This document shows positions 48,190 to 59,755 of a stretch of DNA of 64,000 nt, one piece after another. The stretch spans positions 806,001 to 870,000 of the forward strand of contig NC_089446.1 in NCBI RefSeq assembly GCF_026210795.1, in the 5' to 3' direction. The notes below the pieces were generated by a model. It worked only from the letters and a program-made list of their open reading frames with translations. It made no database searches and had not been told where the DNA came from. This DNA comes from Rhizophagus irregularis. Lineage: Eukaryota; Glomeromycota; Glomeromycetes; Glomerales; Glomeraceae. The position numbers were made by a program, and so were the translations under genes. Positions within the stretch are counted from its first letter, which is position 1. Every line of letters starts with the position of its first letter.

Positions 48190-49060
48190 TTTTTTAGGTT
48201 TTGGCGGACTGGAATAGTGAGTATATTTTTTTCTTATTTGGTTTCAAAGAAATATCAGATATTTCTGACGGATTATTTCTTATTTTTTTTTCTAAGGTTT
48301 TTGGATTTCTTGTACATACCAGACTTTAAAGGTAAATTAGAAAGAGGTGGGTTTTTTTATTTGTTTGACTTTAAAGAAACGTTTCTAACATTTCATTTTT
48401 TTTTTTTTCTAGGGACACTGGATTTTTTGTACACGCCAGACTTTAAAGGTAAAATAGAGAAGAGGGTTTTTTTTATTTATTTGACTTTAAAGAAATGTTT
48501 CTAACGTTTCATTTCCTATTTCTTTTCCTAAGGTTTTTGGATTTCTTGTACATACCGGACTTTAAAGGTAAATTAGAAAGAGGTGGGTTTTTTTATTTGT
48601 TTGACTTTAAAGAAACGTTTCTAACGTTTCATTTTTTATTTTTTTTTCTAGGGACACTGGATTTTTTGTACACGCCAGACTTTAAAGGTAAAATAGAGAA
48701 GAGGGTTTTTTTTATTTATTTGACTTTAAAGAAACATTTCTAACGTTTCATTTCCTATTTCTTTTCCTAAGGTTTTTGGATTTCTTATACATACTGGACT
48801 TTAAAGGTAAATTAGAAAGAGGTGGGTTTTTTTATTTGTTTGACTTTAAAGAAACGTTTCTAACGTTTCATTTTTTATTTTTTTTTCTAGGGACACTGGA
48901 TTTTTTGTACATGCCAGACTTTAAAGGTAAATAAGAAAGAGGGACTTTTCTTATTTGTTTGAGTTTAAAGAAACATTTCTAACGTTTCATTTCTTGTTTT
49001 TTTCTAGAGACGCCAGGATTTTGTACACACTGGACTTTTAAAGGTAAATTGGGAAAAGCA
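48190..49060 (+). repeat. ~119-bp tandem array with micro-exon-like units, seven units plus a diverged first one
   Basis: Unit borders recur at about 48322, 48440, 48560, 48680, 48799, 48919 and 49034 (ACTTTAAAGGTAAA). Two unit types alternate (GGACACTGGATTTTTTGTAC and GGTTTTTGGATTTCTTGTAC), giving a 238-bp higher-order repeat. In each, TTTTTTCTAG or TTTCCTAAG precedes 35-36 nt that end in AAAG|GTAAA, followed by a T-rich tract and a GAAACGTTTC palindrome. The long ORFs reading TLDFLYTPDFKG and FLDFLYIPDFKG result from this repetition. Confidence 0.8.
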
Positions 49061-50460
49061 GATTTTTTATTTGTTTGATACTTTTTCGATAGGATTTTTT
49101 AAATAAATGTTTTTTTTGAATTTTCAACTTTAAAGAGATGTTCCTAATGTTTTAACTTTATTTTTTTCGTAGAAACATAATTTAAACTTAATCATTTTTT
49201 ATCTTGTTTAGCTAATCTTGAAAAGTACAAAAGATAGTGTTTAAAAAAAAAATAAATAAATAAAAATTTTTGTACAAAATTTTTCGTTCTGGATGTACAA
49301 CGGTTTCTGTTTCCTAGTTATTACTAATAAAATATATATAGATTATTAAAAAAAAGTCAAATAATTCAAAACAATATTTAAAACCTCATTTTGTATTCTA
49401 AGTAAACTTGCAAGTAAACTAAAATGTATCTACTATAAATTTATTTAAAGGTTACTATATATATAATTATATTAAAAAGTTATATTTTAAAAAAATAGTT
49501 TTTTTCTTTAAAATCATATGAATTATTTCATTTTAAATGTCCCTTTCTTTTTAAGTAATAGCTATCTTGCAAAAAATTAAACTTTTAAAATTTTCTTTAG
49601 AGAATTGTATAATCCAAATTCTTAAAAGAAATTTTATTTGTTAATTATAAAAATGTGTTGCAATATTTTCAACTTCATAATGGTATTTGATCAAATCTGA
49701 TTTGGATCTGCTTGAATTTAATCTGATCTGATCTGATTTGAGTAAATTGCTGATCTGATTCGATTTAATCTGAATTAGATCATATTTTTTTAATTCAAAT
49801 CAAATCATAGATTATAAAATATATGATTCAATCTATCAAATTTGCAGATATGAATCAAATCAGATTTTTTTTGAAATACTAGTCAGTATAGAACCCTGAA
49901 CAATATATATAAATATAGGTTTATTTGATAACATAATTTTAAAATAGTCAAATATAATTATGTGTAGCAGAGTATTAAATTATTATTATAGACAGATATA
50001 TATTTGTGTAGCAGGATAGATTTTTTTAATATATATATATAATATAATATATATTTTACATTTTTCACATTAAAAAAATCTAATAAAATATGTATAAAGT
50101 GACTCAACATTAAAAAATTGGTTCTCATTTGTGAACTCAAATTTTAAGGTTGGCGGTGGTAATTTTATTTAAAAATTTCATAGTAAAATGGTAATCCAAA
50201 ATTTAAAAATTTCTTAAAATTTTTTTCTCTTTAAGAAACCTGCTAATTATAATACTAGGCATATAAAATTTTTTCTGTAAAATTTCACAAAACTAGGTCA
50301 GCGGATATAAGAACCAATTTTTTAATGTTATGTTGCCTAAACATGTTTAGATTAAGTTAATTGTATATGTAATATAAGGACCATTTTTAGACATGATCGT
50401 GTAATATGTTTTTGATAAAACAAATACGTATCTGCATAATATTTAAAATATAAATTATAT
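49061..50460. other. AT-rich stretch, no gene
   Basis: Contains a short patch of repeated TGATCTGATTYGA words at 49690-49830. Nothing coding is supported. Confidence 0.35.
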
Positions 50461-50468
50461 ATGTGTTC

Positions 50469-50859
50469 TAAAACTCTGAATGGTTCAGTTCAGTTCTATT
50501 TTTCAGTTCTTTTCTGATTGGTTAAAATCTATTTTGCATAATAACTCGCCATCCAGTGATCATAAAAATCCAATCAATAGCTCATTGAAATCATCTTGTC
50601 AAATGGTTCAAATGGTACTAAAACCATCCTTCTAGTATCAATAGATGGTGAGTTATTTTTTAAAAAATTGGAAAAATTAACTCTTTATTTATCAATGCTA
50701 GAAAGATGATTTTAATACCATTCGAACTGTCTCAACGAGTAGATTCCAACAAGCTATTGATCAGGTTTCTATGATCACTAGATAGCAAATTATTGTGCAA
50801 AATGGATTCTGACCAATTAAAAAAAAACTGAAAAATGGAACTGAACTGTTCAGAGCTTT
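50469..50859. mobile_element. hAT-type foldback MITE, second copy
   Basis: Same family as 46057-46445 (AACTCTGAATGGTTCAGTTC at the left, inverted at the right; shared CTATTGAT and CATCCAGT internal blocks). Flanking 8-mers ATGTGTTC and ACATGTTC differ at two positions, as in an older insertion. Confidence 0.75.
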
Positions 50860-50867
50860 AACATGTT

Positions 50868-51497
50868 CATGTAACATTTAAAAAATATATATTTAAAATG
50901 AGAACAACAGGTGGGTGGGAAGTGTTTTTCTGTTTTTTTTATAATTTTACACTAATTTTTGTAATAATCAATAAAAGTTATTTTATTTTTACTTAGAAAA
51001 TTTTTTAATTTAAAAATAAAAATTTCGCATATTGATAGCATTACAAAAACATGAATAAATCCATAAATATCTATTCAATTATAATATAAATTTATATATA
51101 AGTAGATTCAAACCTGCTAAACAACTTTACTTAAGAAGGTTTTGGATATTTACTTTGACTAAAATGCCTAAATTACGCTCTGAAGTCACAGAATAGATAT
51201 ATGAAAATATTTATAAGAAACATTTATAAGTTATAATATTACAAAAAAATAATAATAGCTTTATCCATGTATTATTTCAAAAATTTTGTTTTTTTGTTTT
51301 TTTTTATATACATATTTTATAAAAAAAATTATATATATATATATCATAAAATAAGTTGCTTAGCAGTGTAAAAAATTTATGCATTAGATAAAAGTTTGCT
51401 AAATAGACATGAAAAATATTTGCTTATTAACCTTAGTAAATTTTGAATTTTTCATCTAACCTATATATATATTATTCAGGATCCTGTCAGAACTATA
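50868..51497. other. AT-rich stretch, no gene
   Basis: Nothing recognisable; includes a (TA)n run near 51328-51345. Confidence 0.35.
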
Positions 51498-51499
51498 TA

Positions 51500-52066
51500 C
51501 AGTCAACTCTCAATATACCAAAGTCGCCATTCAAGACTAAAACTTCGGTATATAGTAATCTTCAGTATTTCAAATTTTTTTATATACCGAAGTTTATATA
51601 ATTTTTTTAGAAAACTTCATTATATTAAGATTAAAATCATGTGACTTTATTATACTATGAAAATCATTACATATTTTACGTTTAACAAATTTTACAAATT
51701 ACTTGTTTCTAATCCAATTATCTAACGTTCATATAGTATCTTTTAAAGCAGCTAAAGCAGCTAAATGTTTAACTTCAAAGTAACGTTAATATTGAAAAAT
51801 AAAAATGAGAGAATAAAGTTGCGAAAATTATGCAAATTAAACATCATTTGATCATATGGTTTTGATCTTCAGTATAACAAACTTTTTTTTATTATATACT
51901 ATTATAAACGGTAAAAATGAAAACTTTAGTATAATGTTATATAAAATTTTATAGTAAAATCAGTATATCAAAAGATTTTAATTATTAATGAAAATGGTAA
52001 TACAAAAATCTTCAGTATATAGTGATTTTCAGTATATCGTGACTTTGGTATATCGAGAGTATACTG
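51500..52066. mobile_element. pogo/Tigger-like non-autonomous element
   Basis: Ends CAGTCAACTCTCAATATACC and, inverted, CAGTATACTCTCGATATACC, flanked by TA (51498-51499, 52067-52068). This terminal form is that of pogo-type Tc1/mariner elements. 567 bp, no transposase. A single related end (AAGAGTTGACTATA) lies at 53145-53160, possibly from a second, decayed copy. Confidence 0.8.
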
Positions 52067-52079
52067 TATTTATAATTAA

Positions 52080-52575
52080 ATTAATAGTTAAAAAATATTT
52101 TACAACATTTTTTATTATTAAAATAATTAAAAACTGTTGTGAAATGGATTTTTTTTGTTAAATTGAAATAAAAACATTAAATTGAAATAAAAAATATTTT
52201 GCAATATTTTTTTATTAAAACAACTAAAAACTGTTGTAAAATGATTTTTTATTTGTTAAATTAAAATAAAAAAATATTTAACAACATTTTTTATTTAAAA
52301 TTATTAAAAACTGTTATAAAATAGTTTTTTATTCATTAAAATAAAAAAATATTTAACAACATTTTTTATTTAAAATTATTAAAAACTGTTATAAAATAGT
52401 TTTTTATTCATTAAATTGAAATAAAGAAATGTTTTGCAACATTTTTTTATAAAAACAACTAAAAACTATTGTAAAACAGTTTTTTATTTGTTAAATTAGA
52501 AATAAAAAATGTTTTGCAATGTTTTTTATTAAAATAATTAAAAACTATTGCGAAATAGTTTTTTTATTCATTATT
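52080..52575. repeat. AT-rich minisatellite, ~100-120-bp period
   Basis: Four to five diverged units containing ACAACATTTTTTATT, TTAAAAACTGTTRTRAAATAG and TTTTTTATTCATTAAA. Two adjacent units near 52270-52400 are nearly identical. It directly follows the pogo-like element. Confidence 0.7.
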
Positions 52576-54189
52576 CACATTTTCAAAATAGTATATATAA
52601 TATCGATCATTTGATAAAAAAATTTCCCTAAAAAATCACAAAATTTTTAAATTTAACAAGTATAAACTTTCTTTCTTTGCTGATTTTCCTGATTTTCCAA
52701 TAGTACTTGTATTTGTAAGCATTTTTACAGCTTTTATTTGAATTTTAAGCTGAGTTATTATACACTATTTGAAACTTCTTTCACTCAAAGTTCATGATTT
52801 TTACAAATTATTTAACTTTAAAAGAGTTTTTACACTACTTTATCCAAATGGCTAATACGTACAGTAAATATATTATATATATAAGATTAGCCAAATTTAG
52901 GCCAAAAATACGCAAACTAATTTTTTACATATAAAAATTTTGATAAAAAATACACAATTTTGATGACTTAACTATAGTAGTAAAATATTATTTTCAGTTA
53001 TTTATAACGTCTTGCAGCAATTCTAAATACTTGAGAAGAAATTACTCATTTTCAGTGAAAATAATAGTAAACTTAAAAAGTTACTTGTATTTGAATTTTA
53101 TGCAAAAGAAATCATTTGAGGCATAATAGCAAAAACTTTGTTATATTAAGAGTTGACTATATGTGCAAAAAAAGTATATAATTTTGTGTTTTTAATGGAA
53201 AAGTCATATGAAAATATTGATATTGCATTAGGATTAGAGTTTGGAATTATAGATGTGAATATTTTAGTAAAATTATCTTTAGTGCTATTAGATCATAAAA
53301 AAATAAGTAAATCTAATAATTGTATTATCTGTTGTACCTCTAGTTTAAAAATAAGATAATTTAATAAGTAAATCTCTCTGTTAATAATAAAATACATAAT
53401 TAATAGAAAATTACAATTTCTTTTATCCAGCATTATATTGCAGTAAGTTTTATATGCCTTCCATCATCAACAAAATATGATGCATTATGCTAGCTGCATT
53501 TGTATTGGTCCCTTAATTCATGAATTATGCACTCTTCTTCTTGTAAAATAATTGAAAAATTATCCAATTTTGGGACCATATTTTTTTTTTATATAATTTG
53601 ATGTTCTTATTTTCTGATTCTTCAGAATTAGACATTTTTAGAAAGGTAAATATATAAGCATGCATAATAATTCAAAGTTTATCTAATACAATAAATAACC
53701 TTACCTTTCGCTTTTACTTTTTTTTCTTCTTCAAAGAAACTAAAATAGCCATATTTTTCTTTTTATTTAACAATTTCTTGTAATTAGAGATAAATTTCTT
53801 ATAATCTTGTAAATTAACTAACTGTGCTTCAACTCCTGTTGTAACTGTAGATATCAAATTTAATTATATAGAATAGATAAATAATATACCAAACAAAAGA
53901 TCATATGATTGAAAGCCACGTAATTAGATAAATAATTTGCCGAAAGGATAAACATTTGGGAAGTAGAATAATCTACATGATGTAACATTTGTTGAATAAT
54001 TAATAAAGATCAGATAGATTAATTAAGGAGTCGATCAATTATGATATGATAACCAGTTTACTGAACTCGTCAATAGAAATAAATTCCAATATGATAACCA
54101 ATTTGTCAAATTTATTAATAGGAATAATTAAGAGAAGTAATTATGAGTTATAAAAAATAGATTATAAGTTGGAATAAGTATTACTTATC
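52576..54189. other. AT-rich stretch, no supported gene
   Basis: The 68-codon ORF at 53153 begins inside the decayed pogo-type end and shows no motif. Nothing else recognised. Confidence 0.35.
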
Positions 54190-54300
54190 TCCTGGCTAAT
54201 TAGAAATAAGTAAAATTTTACTAGAATTGGATAAATGATCAGCCTTTGGCTAATCATGTTCTGATTCTTAGTAAAATTTTACTATTTCAATTAGCCAGGA
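54190..54300. mobile_element. 111-bp foldback element
   Basis: TCCTGGCTAATTAGAAATAA is inverted at the right (ATTTCAATTAGCCAGGA), with TAAAATTTTACTA at the inner edge of each arm. No clear target duplication. Confidence 0.5.
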
Positions 54301-54695
54301 AATAATTGATTTATTCCCTACCATTTACACAATAGTAAGTGTTTTATAGTATATCATGAGTAAAATATAGTATGTTGAATCTTATTTTTCTTTTACTTGT
54401 TTTTTTTTCATTTTAAAAGATTTTAAAAAAATAATAAAATTTTAAAAAACTTCAGAACTATTATTATTAATAATATTGAAATTACAAATAAATTAAAAGA
54501 AAGTTGTTCTCATTTGGAAAACGCAAATCTTTCCGAATTACTCAAATTTTCAAATCAGTCCATTATAGTATAATCAATAGTTAATTTTACTGCAAAATTT
54601 CCTAGAAACGAATAAATAAATACATATAAAATTTGCTACCCAATAGGTATAACTACATTTGCATAATCATGTAAATGGTGCTAATCAGGGGATAA
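54301..54695. other. Intergenic, nothing recognised
   Basis: AT-rich; no coding sequence or repeat border supported. Confidence 0.35.
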
Positions 54696-54976
54696 AGCCG
54701 CACCAATTCAATGTTTCGTTTAACATAACCCCCCCCCTGTTTTTGGATTTTTTATGTAAAAAAAATACATGTAATTTAGGCCAGAATTAGACAAATCTTT
54801 AAGTTTTAGCCGGAATTATCATCCAAAATTTTTGCTCAATCTTTTGGTCAAAATTTTGGCTAAAATTAATGGTAATTCTGGCCATGTATTTTATTTTATG
54901 TATTATTTTTTGTTTCCCCCCTCCTAGATTGGGACCCCTATGTTATGTTAAACAAAGAATTGGCTTGGAGCGGCCT
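54696..54976. mobile_element. Harbinger-like MITE, TSD TAA
   Basis: Inverted ends about 33 bp long (AGCCGCACCAATTCAATG… against AGGCCGCTCCAAGCCAATTC), each running into TTTAACATAAC. TAA flanks both sides (54693-54695, 54977-54979). A C9 tract follows the left arm. The 281-bp interior holds GGCCAGAATTA-like words and no gene. Confidence 0.7.
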
Positions 54977-55254
54977 TAAATTGATAATTATAAAACTATT
55001 TCTTTACAAAATTATTTTTTTACAATAGAATATTTCTTTATGATGTAATATTTAAGAGATCATTTTCTTTTACAGAATATTAAATTAGAAAACATATTTT
55101 TTAGGATACTTAAAAAAGGTCAAATTTTATGGATATAAATATGTGGGGAATTCAAGGTGAAATTCACAGTTCAAAGTAAACATGAGGACCGAAACCTCTA
55201 TGAGGATTTCCAAAAGTTTTGGGTTTCAGAATATATGAATCGAAACCTCATCTG

Positions 55255-55390
55255 AAACCCTAAACTATTTCTGAAACTCGAAATAAAACCCAAAATCTGA
55301 AACTAGTTTTGGTTATTCTGAAACTAATCCCGATACTCTGAAACTAATTCTGATTTCCAAAACTAATTCCGATTTCCAAAACTCTTTTTT
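55255..55390. repeat. Short tandem repeat, ~20-bp unit
   Basis: Diverged copies of CTGAAACTAATTCCGATT follow one another; a related longer patch with GAAACCTC begins near 55185. Confidence 0.6.
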
Positions 55391-56547
55391 ATAAATTGAT
55401 TGGATCAATTGGATTATCAATTCGTCATTATAGCTAAAAAAAGAGATTAATCATATTTGATAATCTTTTTTTTATAAGAATCAAGTCTTAAAAAAATGAC
55501 AGATTGTACACCTTCAAATTCAAAAAAAATAAGACTGCAATTTATGGCGGACGTCCAAAAAACCTATATAGAGATTTTTTGAACAAGAAGAGGAGATAGA
55601 TAAAGGGCATTATATTGCAATATGTTTGGCTTTAGGACTTTCTGACCTGAAAAGACAACAGCTATGGAAAAACATATAATTAGTAATTGTTTAAAAGTAG
55701 ACCATTTAATTCGTGAGGCCATCATATATATGGTAAAAGCACGTGAACATAAAATCTCTTCTGGTACTAATGTTAAACGCCAAAATAATGATCAAACTAT
55801 TTTGGAAGATTTCTATGAAAATTCAGATTCAGTAAGGAACGAAAAGAAGATATTGATACAGCACTTATTAAGGCATTTGTATGTTGTGGTTTACCGTGGC
55901 ATCTAGTTGAACATCCATTTATCATTGAATTATTTAAGCAACTTAGATCAAATTATAGTCTACCAGATAGGAAGATACTTGCTAATACTATGTTAATATA
56001 GGAAATCCTACGCGTTAATGTAAAGCCATATAGGTTGCTTGAAGAAGAGAGTAATTTAACACTAGGCAAGTATATTTATGCAAAAGTTATACAAAACTTA
56101 AAAATTCTAATATTAGAATTTTTTTTTGAACTTTAACACTTGTCAAAATAGTCCAAATCAGCCAAAATTCAACCAGCCGATTTTAGGCTAATTTATGGTC
56201 TAATGCTGGTCGAACCTTAGCTGATTTTTTGGCTGCAGTTCGCTGCCACTTGCTTAAAGTTCGGCTTAAAATTTCGGCCAAAATTCAGTTAACATTCAGA
56301 ACAATTTCAGATAGCAAATTTTGGTGAATAGTTTTCTGAATGTTACTTAATTTATGTTGCAAATTTGTACTAAATTTATTTACTAATATTCAGCCACAAC
56401 TCATTTTATTTAATATTCGCAATAAATCACAGCTTTATTTATAAATGCATATTACAAATAAGTATTACTAATCTACAATTCCACAATCACATAATTCATG
56501 TATTCGTATATACTTACGAATCTTGATCTTTTGGAAACCCACCGAAA

Positions 56548-59500
56548 CTATAAAAAAAGAAAAGAACGGTTAGTAACCGTTCCATAATATTAAAAAAAAG
56601 CAAAAAAACCCAAGATTCTACTTACGAATCTTTGGTTTTTTTCTGTTTATCAGAACCTACCCGAGACACCAAACCTATAAAAAAGAAAAAAAAAGAGCGG
56701 TTATTAATAACCGTTCATAATAATATTAAAAAAAAATAAAAAATAAACCAAGATTCGTAAGTATGAATCTTTGGTTCCACTTTTCTAAAGATCCCGAAAC
56801 CTACAAAAAGAAAAGAACGGTTATTAGTAAACCGTTCGTAGTAATAAAAAATAAAAATAAAAAATAAAAAAAGAACCAAGATTCGTACTTACTTATGAAT
56901 CTTGGTTTTCCGTTGTTTTTCGAAAGCCCACTGAATCTAAAAAAATAAAATAAGAACGGGTTATCAGTAACCGTTCGTTAATATTATAAAAAAAAATAAA
57001 AATAAAACCAAGATTCGTACTATGAATCTTGGTTTTTTCCATTCTTCAGAAGACACCGACCTAAAAAAAAAAGAAAAAGAACAGTTAGAAAATGTTCGTA
57101 ATAATAAACAAAAATAAAAAAATAAAGATTCATACCGAATCTTTAGTTTTTTCCGTTCCTTGGAAAGACGGAATCTACCCGAACCTATAAAAAAAAATCA
57201 AAAGAATGGTTAGTAACCGTTCCATAACATTAAAAAAAAAGATTCGTAAGTATATTACTTACGAATCTTTATCTTTGGGTTTTCGTTCGTTGGAAGCCCA
57301 CCACACCTAAAAAAATAAAGAAAAGAACGGTATTAGTAACCGTTCATTAATAAAATTAAAAAAAAAAGAAAAAATTATAAAGTAAAGATTCGTACTTACG
57401 AATCTTTATCTTTAAGTTTTCGTTCGTCAGAAGCCCACCGCACCTAAAAAATAAAGAAAAAAACGGTTATTAGTAACCATTCGTAATAAAGAAAAAACAA
57501 AAAAAAATTATAAAGTAAAGATTCGTACTTACGAATCTTTATCTTTGGGTTTTCATTTTTCGGAAGCTCACCCGATCCTATAAAAAAAAGAAAGAATGGT
57601 TAGTAAACCATTCGTAATAATAATAAATAAATAAATAAATTAAAGATTCTTACGAATCTTTGGGTTTTTGTTCTTCAGAAGCCCACCCGATCCTATAAAA
57701 AAAAGAAAGAATGGTTAGTAAACCATTCGTAATAATAATAAATAAATAAATAAATTAAAGATTCTTACGAATCTTTGGGTTTTCATTCTTCAGAAGCCCA
57801 CCTGATCCTAAAAAAAAAGAAAGAATGGTTAGTAAACCATTCGTAATAATAATAAATAAATAAATAAATTAAAGATTCTTACGAATCTTTGGGTTTTTGT
57901 TCTTCGGAAGCCCACCCGATCCTAAAAAAAAAGAAAGAATGGTTAGTAAACCATTCGTAATAATAATAAATAAATAAATAAATTAAAGATTCTTACGAAT
58001 CTTTGGGTTTTCATTCTTCGGAAGCCCACCCGATCCTATAAAAAAAAAGAAAGAATGGTTAGTAAACTATTCGTAATAATAATAAATAAATAAATAAATT
58101 AAAGATTCTTACGAATCTTTGGGTTTTCGTTCTTCGGAAGCCCACCCGATCCTAAAAAAAGAAAAGAACGGTTATTAGTAAACCGTTCATATATTAAAAA
58201 AAAAACAAAAAAATTAAACCAAGATTCGTACTTACTTACGAATCTTGGTTTCTTGGTTTTCCGTTCTTTGGAAGCCCACCAGATCCTAAAAAATAGAAAA
58301 GAACGGTTATTAGTAACCGTTCGTAATATTTTTTTAAAAAAATAAAAAAAAAATCCAAGATTCTTACGAATCTTTGGAATTTTCCCATTCTTCGGAACAC
58401 GGAAGCCCACCCGAACCTATAAAAAATAAAAGAACGGTTATTAGTAATCATTTGTAACATTTTTTTTTAAAAAAAATAAAAAAAAATCCAAGATTCTTAC
58501 GAATCTTGGAATTTTCCCGTTCTTCGGAATACGAAAGCACACCCGAACCAGGGACGATGATTTTTTGCGGCGGTATAAAGTAAATTTTGTGTGTGGTAAA
58601 AGTAAATTTTGTGAAATTTTGTGATTTGGCCAGAATTATGCAAGGTTGGCCAACATTACGATTCATAAATTCTGGCCAAATTTAGTGTCTGCCGGAATTA
58701 TAATAATTTCAAATCCTAAATCAGGCCAAAAACTTGAAAATTATCAACATTTTTATAGCCAAATTTTGTGATTTTCTGTGAAATTCTGTGATCACAAAAA
58801 ATCATCGTCCCTGACCCGAACCTATAAAAAATAAAAGAACGGTTATTAGTAACTGTTCGTAATATTTTTTTTAAAAAAAAATAAAAAAAAAATCCAAGAT
58901 TCTTACGAATCTTGGAATTTTCCCGTTCTTCGGAACACAGAAGCACACCCAAACCTATAAAAAATAAAAGAACGGTTATTAGTAACCGTTCGTAATATTT
59001 TTTTTAAAAAAAATAAAAAAAAATTCAAGATTCTTACGAATCTTAGAATTTTCCCGTTCTTCAGAACATCCGATCCTAAAAAAAGTAAAAAACAGTTATT
59101 AATAACCGTTCATAATATTAAAAATAAACAAAAAAAAAATAACCAAGTTTCGAACTTACGAAACTTGGTTTTTCCATACTTCGGAAGCCCACCCGAACGG
59201 CCGAACCTAAAAAAAATAAAAAAGAACGGTTAGTATTAACCGTTCATATTAAAAATATAAAAAAAAACTCCAAAGAATTCGTACTTACGAATCTTTAGGG
59301 TTTCTATACTTCAGAAGCCCACCCGAACGGCTGAACCTAAAAAAAAAGTAAAAAAAGAACGGTTAGTAACCATTCATATTAAATTAAATTAAAAAAATAA
59401 AAAATAAATAAACCAAGTTTCGTACTTACGAAACTTAGTTTTTCCATACTTCAGAAGCCCACCCGAACGGCCGAACCTAAAAAAAAAAAGTAAAAAAAGA

Positions 59501-59620
59501 ACGGTTAGTAACCGTTCATATTAAAAAAAAATAAAATAAACTCCAAAGAATTCGTACTTACGAATCTTTGGAGTTTCTGTACTTTGGAAGCCCACCCGAA
59601 AGCTGAACCTATAAAAAAAA
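56548..59620 (-). repeat. ~115-130-bp repeat array with micro-exon-like units, about 23 units
   Basis: Same unit as in copy 1. Units at 57590-58140 are nearly identical with a 114-116-bp period. On the minus strand each has TTTTTTTATAG or TTTTTTTAG, then about 39 nt (GATCGGGTGGGCTTCYGAAG… to CCCAAAGATTC), then GTAAG inside the palindrome AAGATTCTTACGAATCTT or AGATTCGTACTTACGAATCT. A second palindrome, GAACGGTTATTAGTAACCGTTC-like, lies in the spacer. Later units are 48-50 nt between the splice-like sites. Small ORFs such as those at 58099-58952 follow from the repetition. Confidence 0.8.
58549..58813. mobile_element. hAT-type MITE, 8-bp TSD ACCCGAAC
   Basis: Perfect 19-bp inverted ends CAGGGACGATGATTTTTTG; ACCCGAAC duplicated at 58541-58548 and 58814-58821. 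Neighbouring array units show the empty site. The interior, with GGCCAGAATTATG and GCCGGAATTATAATAATTT, resembles the 26065-26401 element. Confidence 0.9.
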
Positions 59621-59624
59621 AGTA

Positions 59625-59755
59625 AAAAAAGTGAAAGGGGGAAGGGGAAGGAAGGAAAAGGGAAGGAAGGAAAAGGGGAAGGAAGGAAAAGGGGAAGAAG
59701 GGGAAACAGGGAAGGGGAACGAAGGAAAGGAAAGGGGAGGGGAAGAAAAAAATTA
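59625..59755. repeat. Purine (G/A) tract
   Basis: About 130 bases with almost only G and A on this strand (GGAAGGAAGGAAAAGGGG and similar), at the right edge of the array, as in copy 1. Confidence 0.8.

Noticed and set aside
48190-49060. CRISPR-like array
   Set aside because: Regular spacing, but spacers repeat as well (two unit types) and the genome is eukaryotic.
53153-53359. 68-codon ORF with LGLEFGI, similar to the Hsp70 first loop
   Set aside because: The likeness is six residues long; no further Hsp70 motif or matching intron layout follows.
58099-58952. Minus-strand ORFs of 72-103 codons
   Set aside because: They read through repeat units and spacers; the periodic peptide comes from the repeat, not from selection on a long frame.
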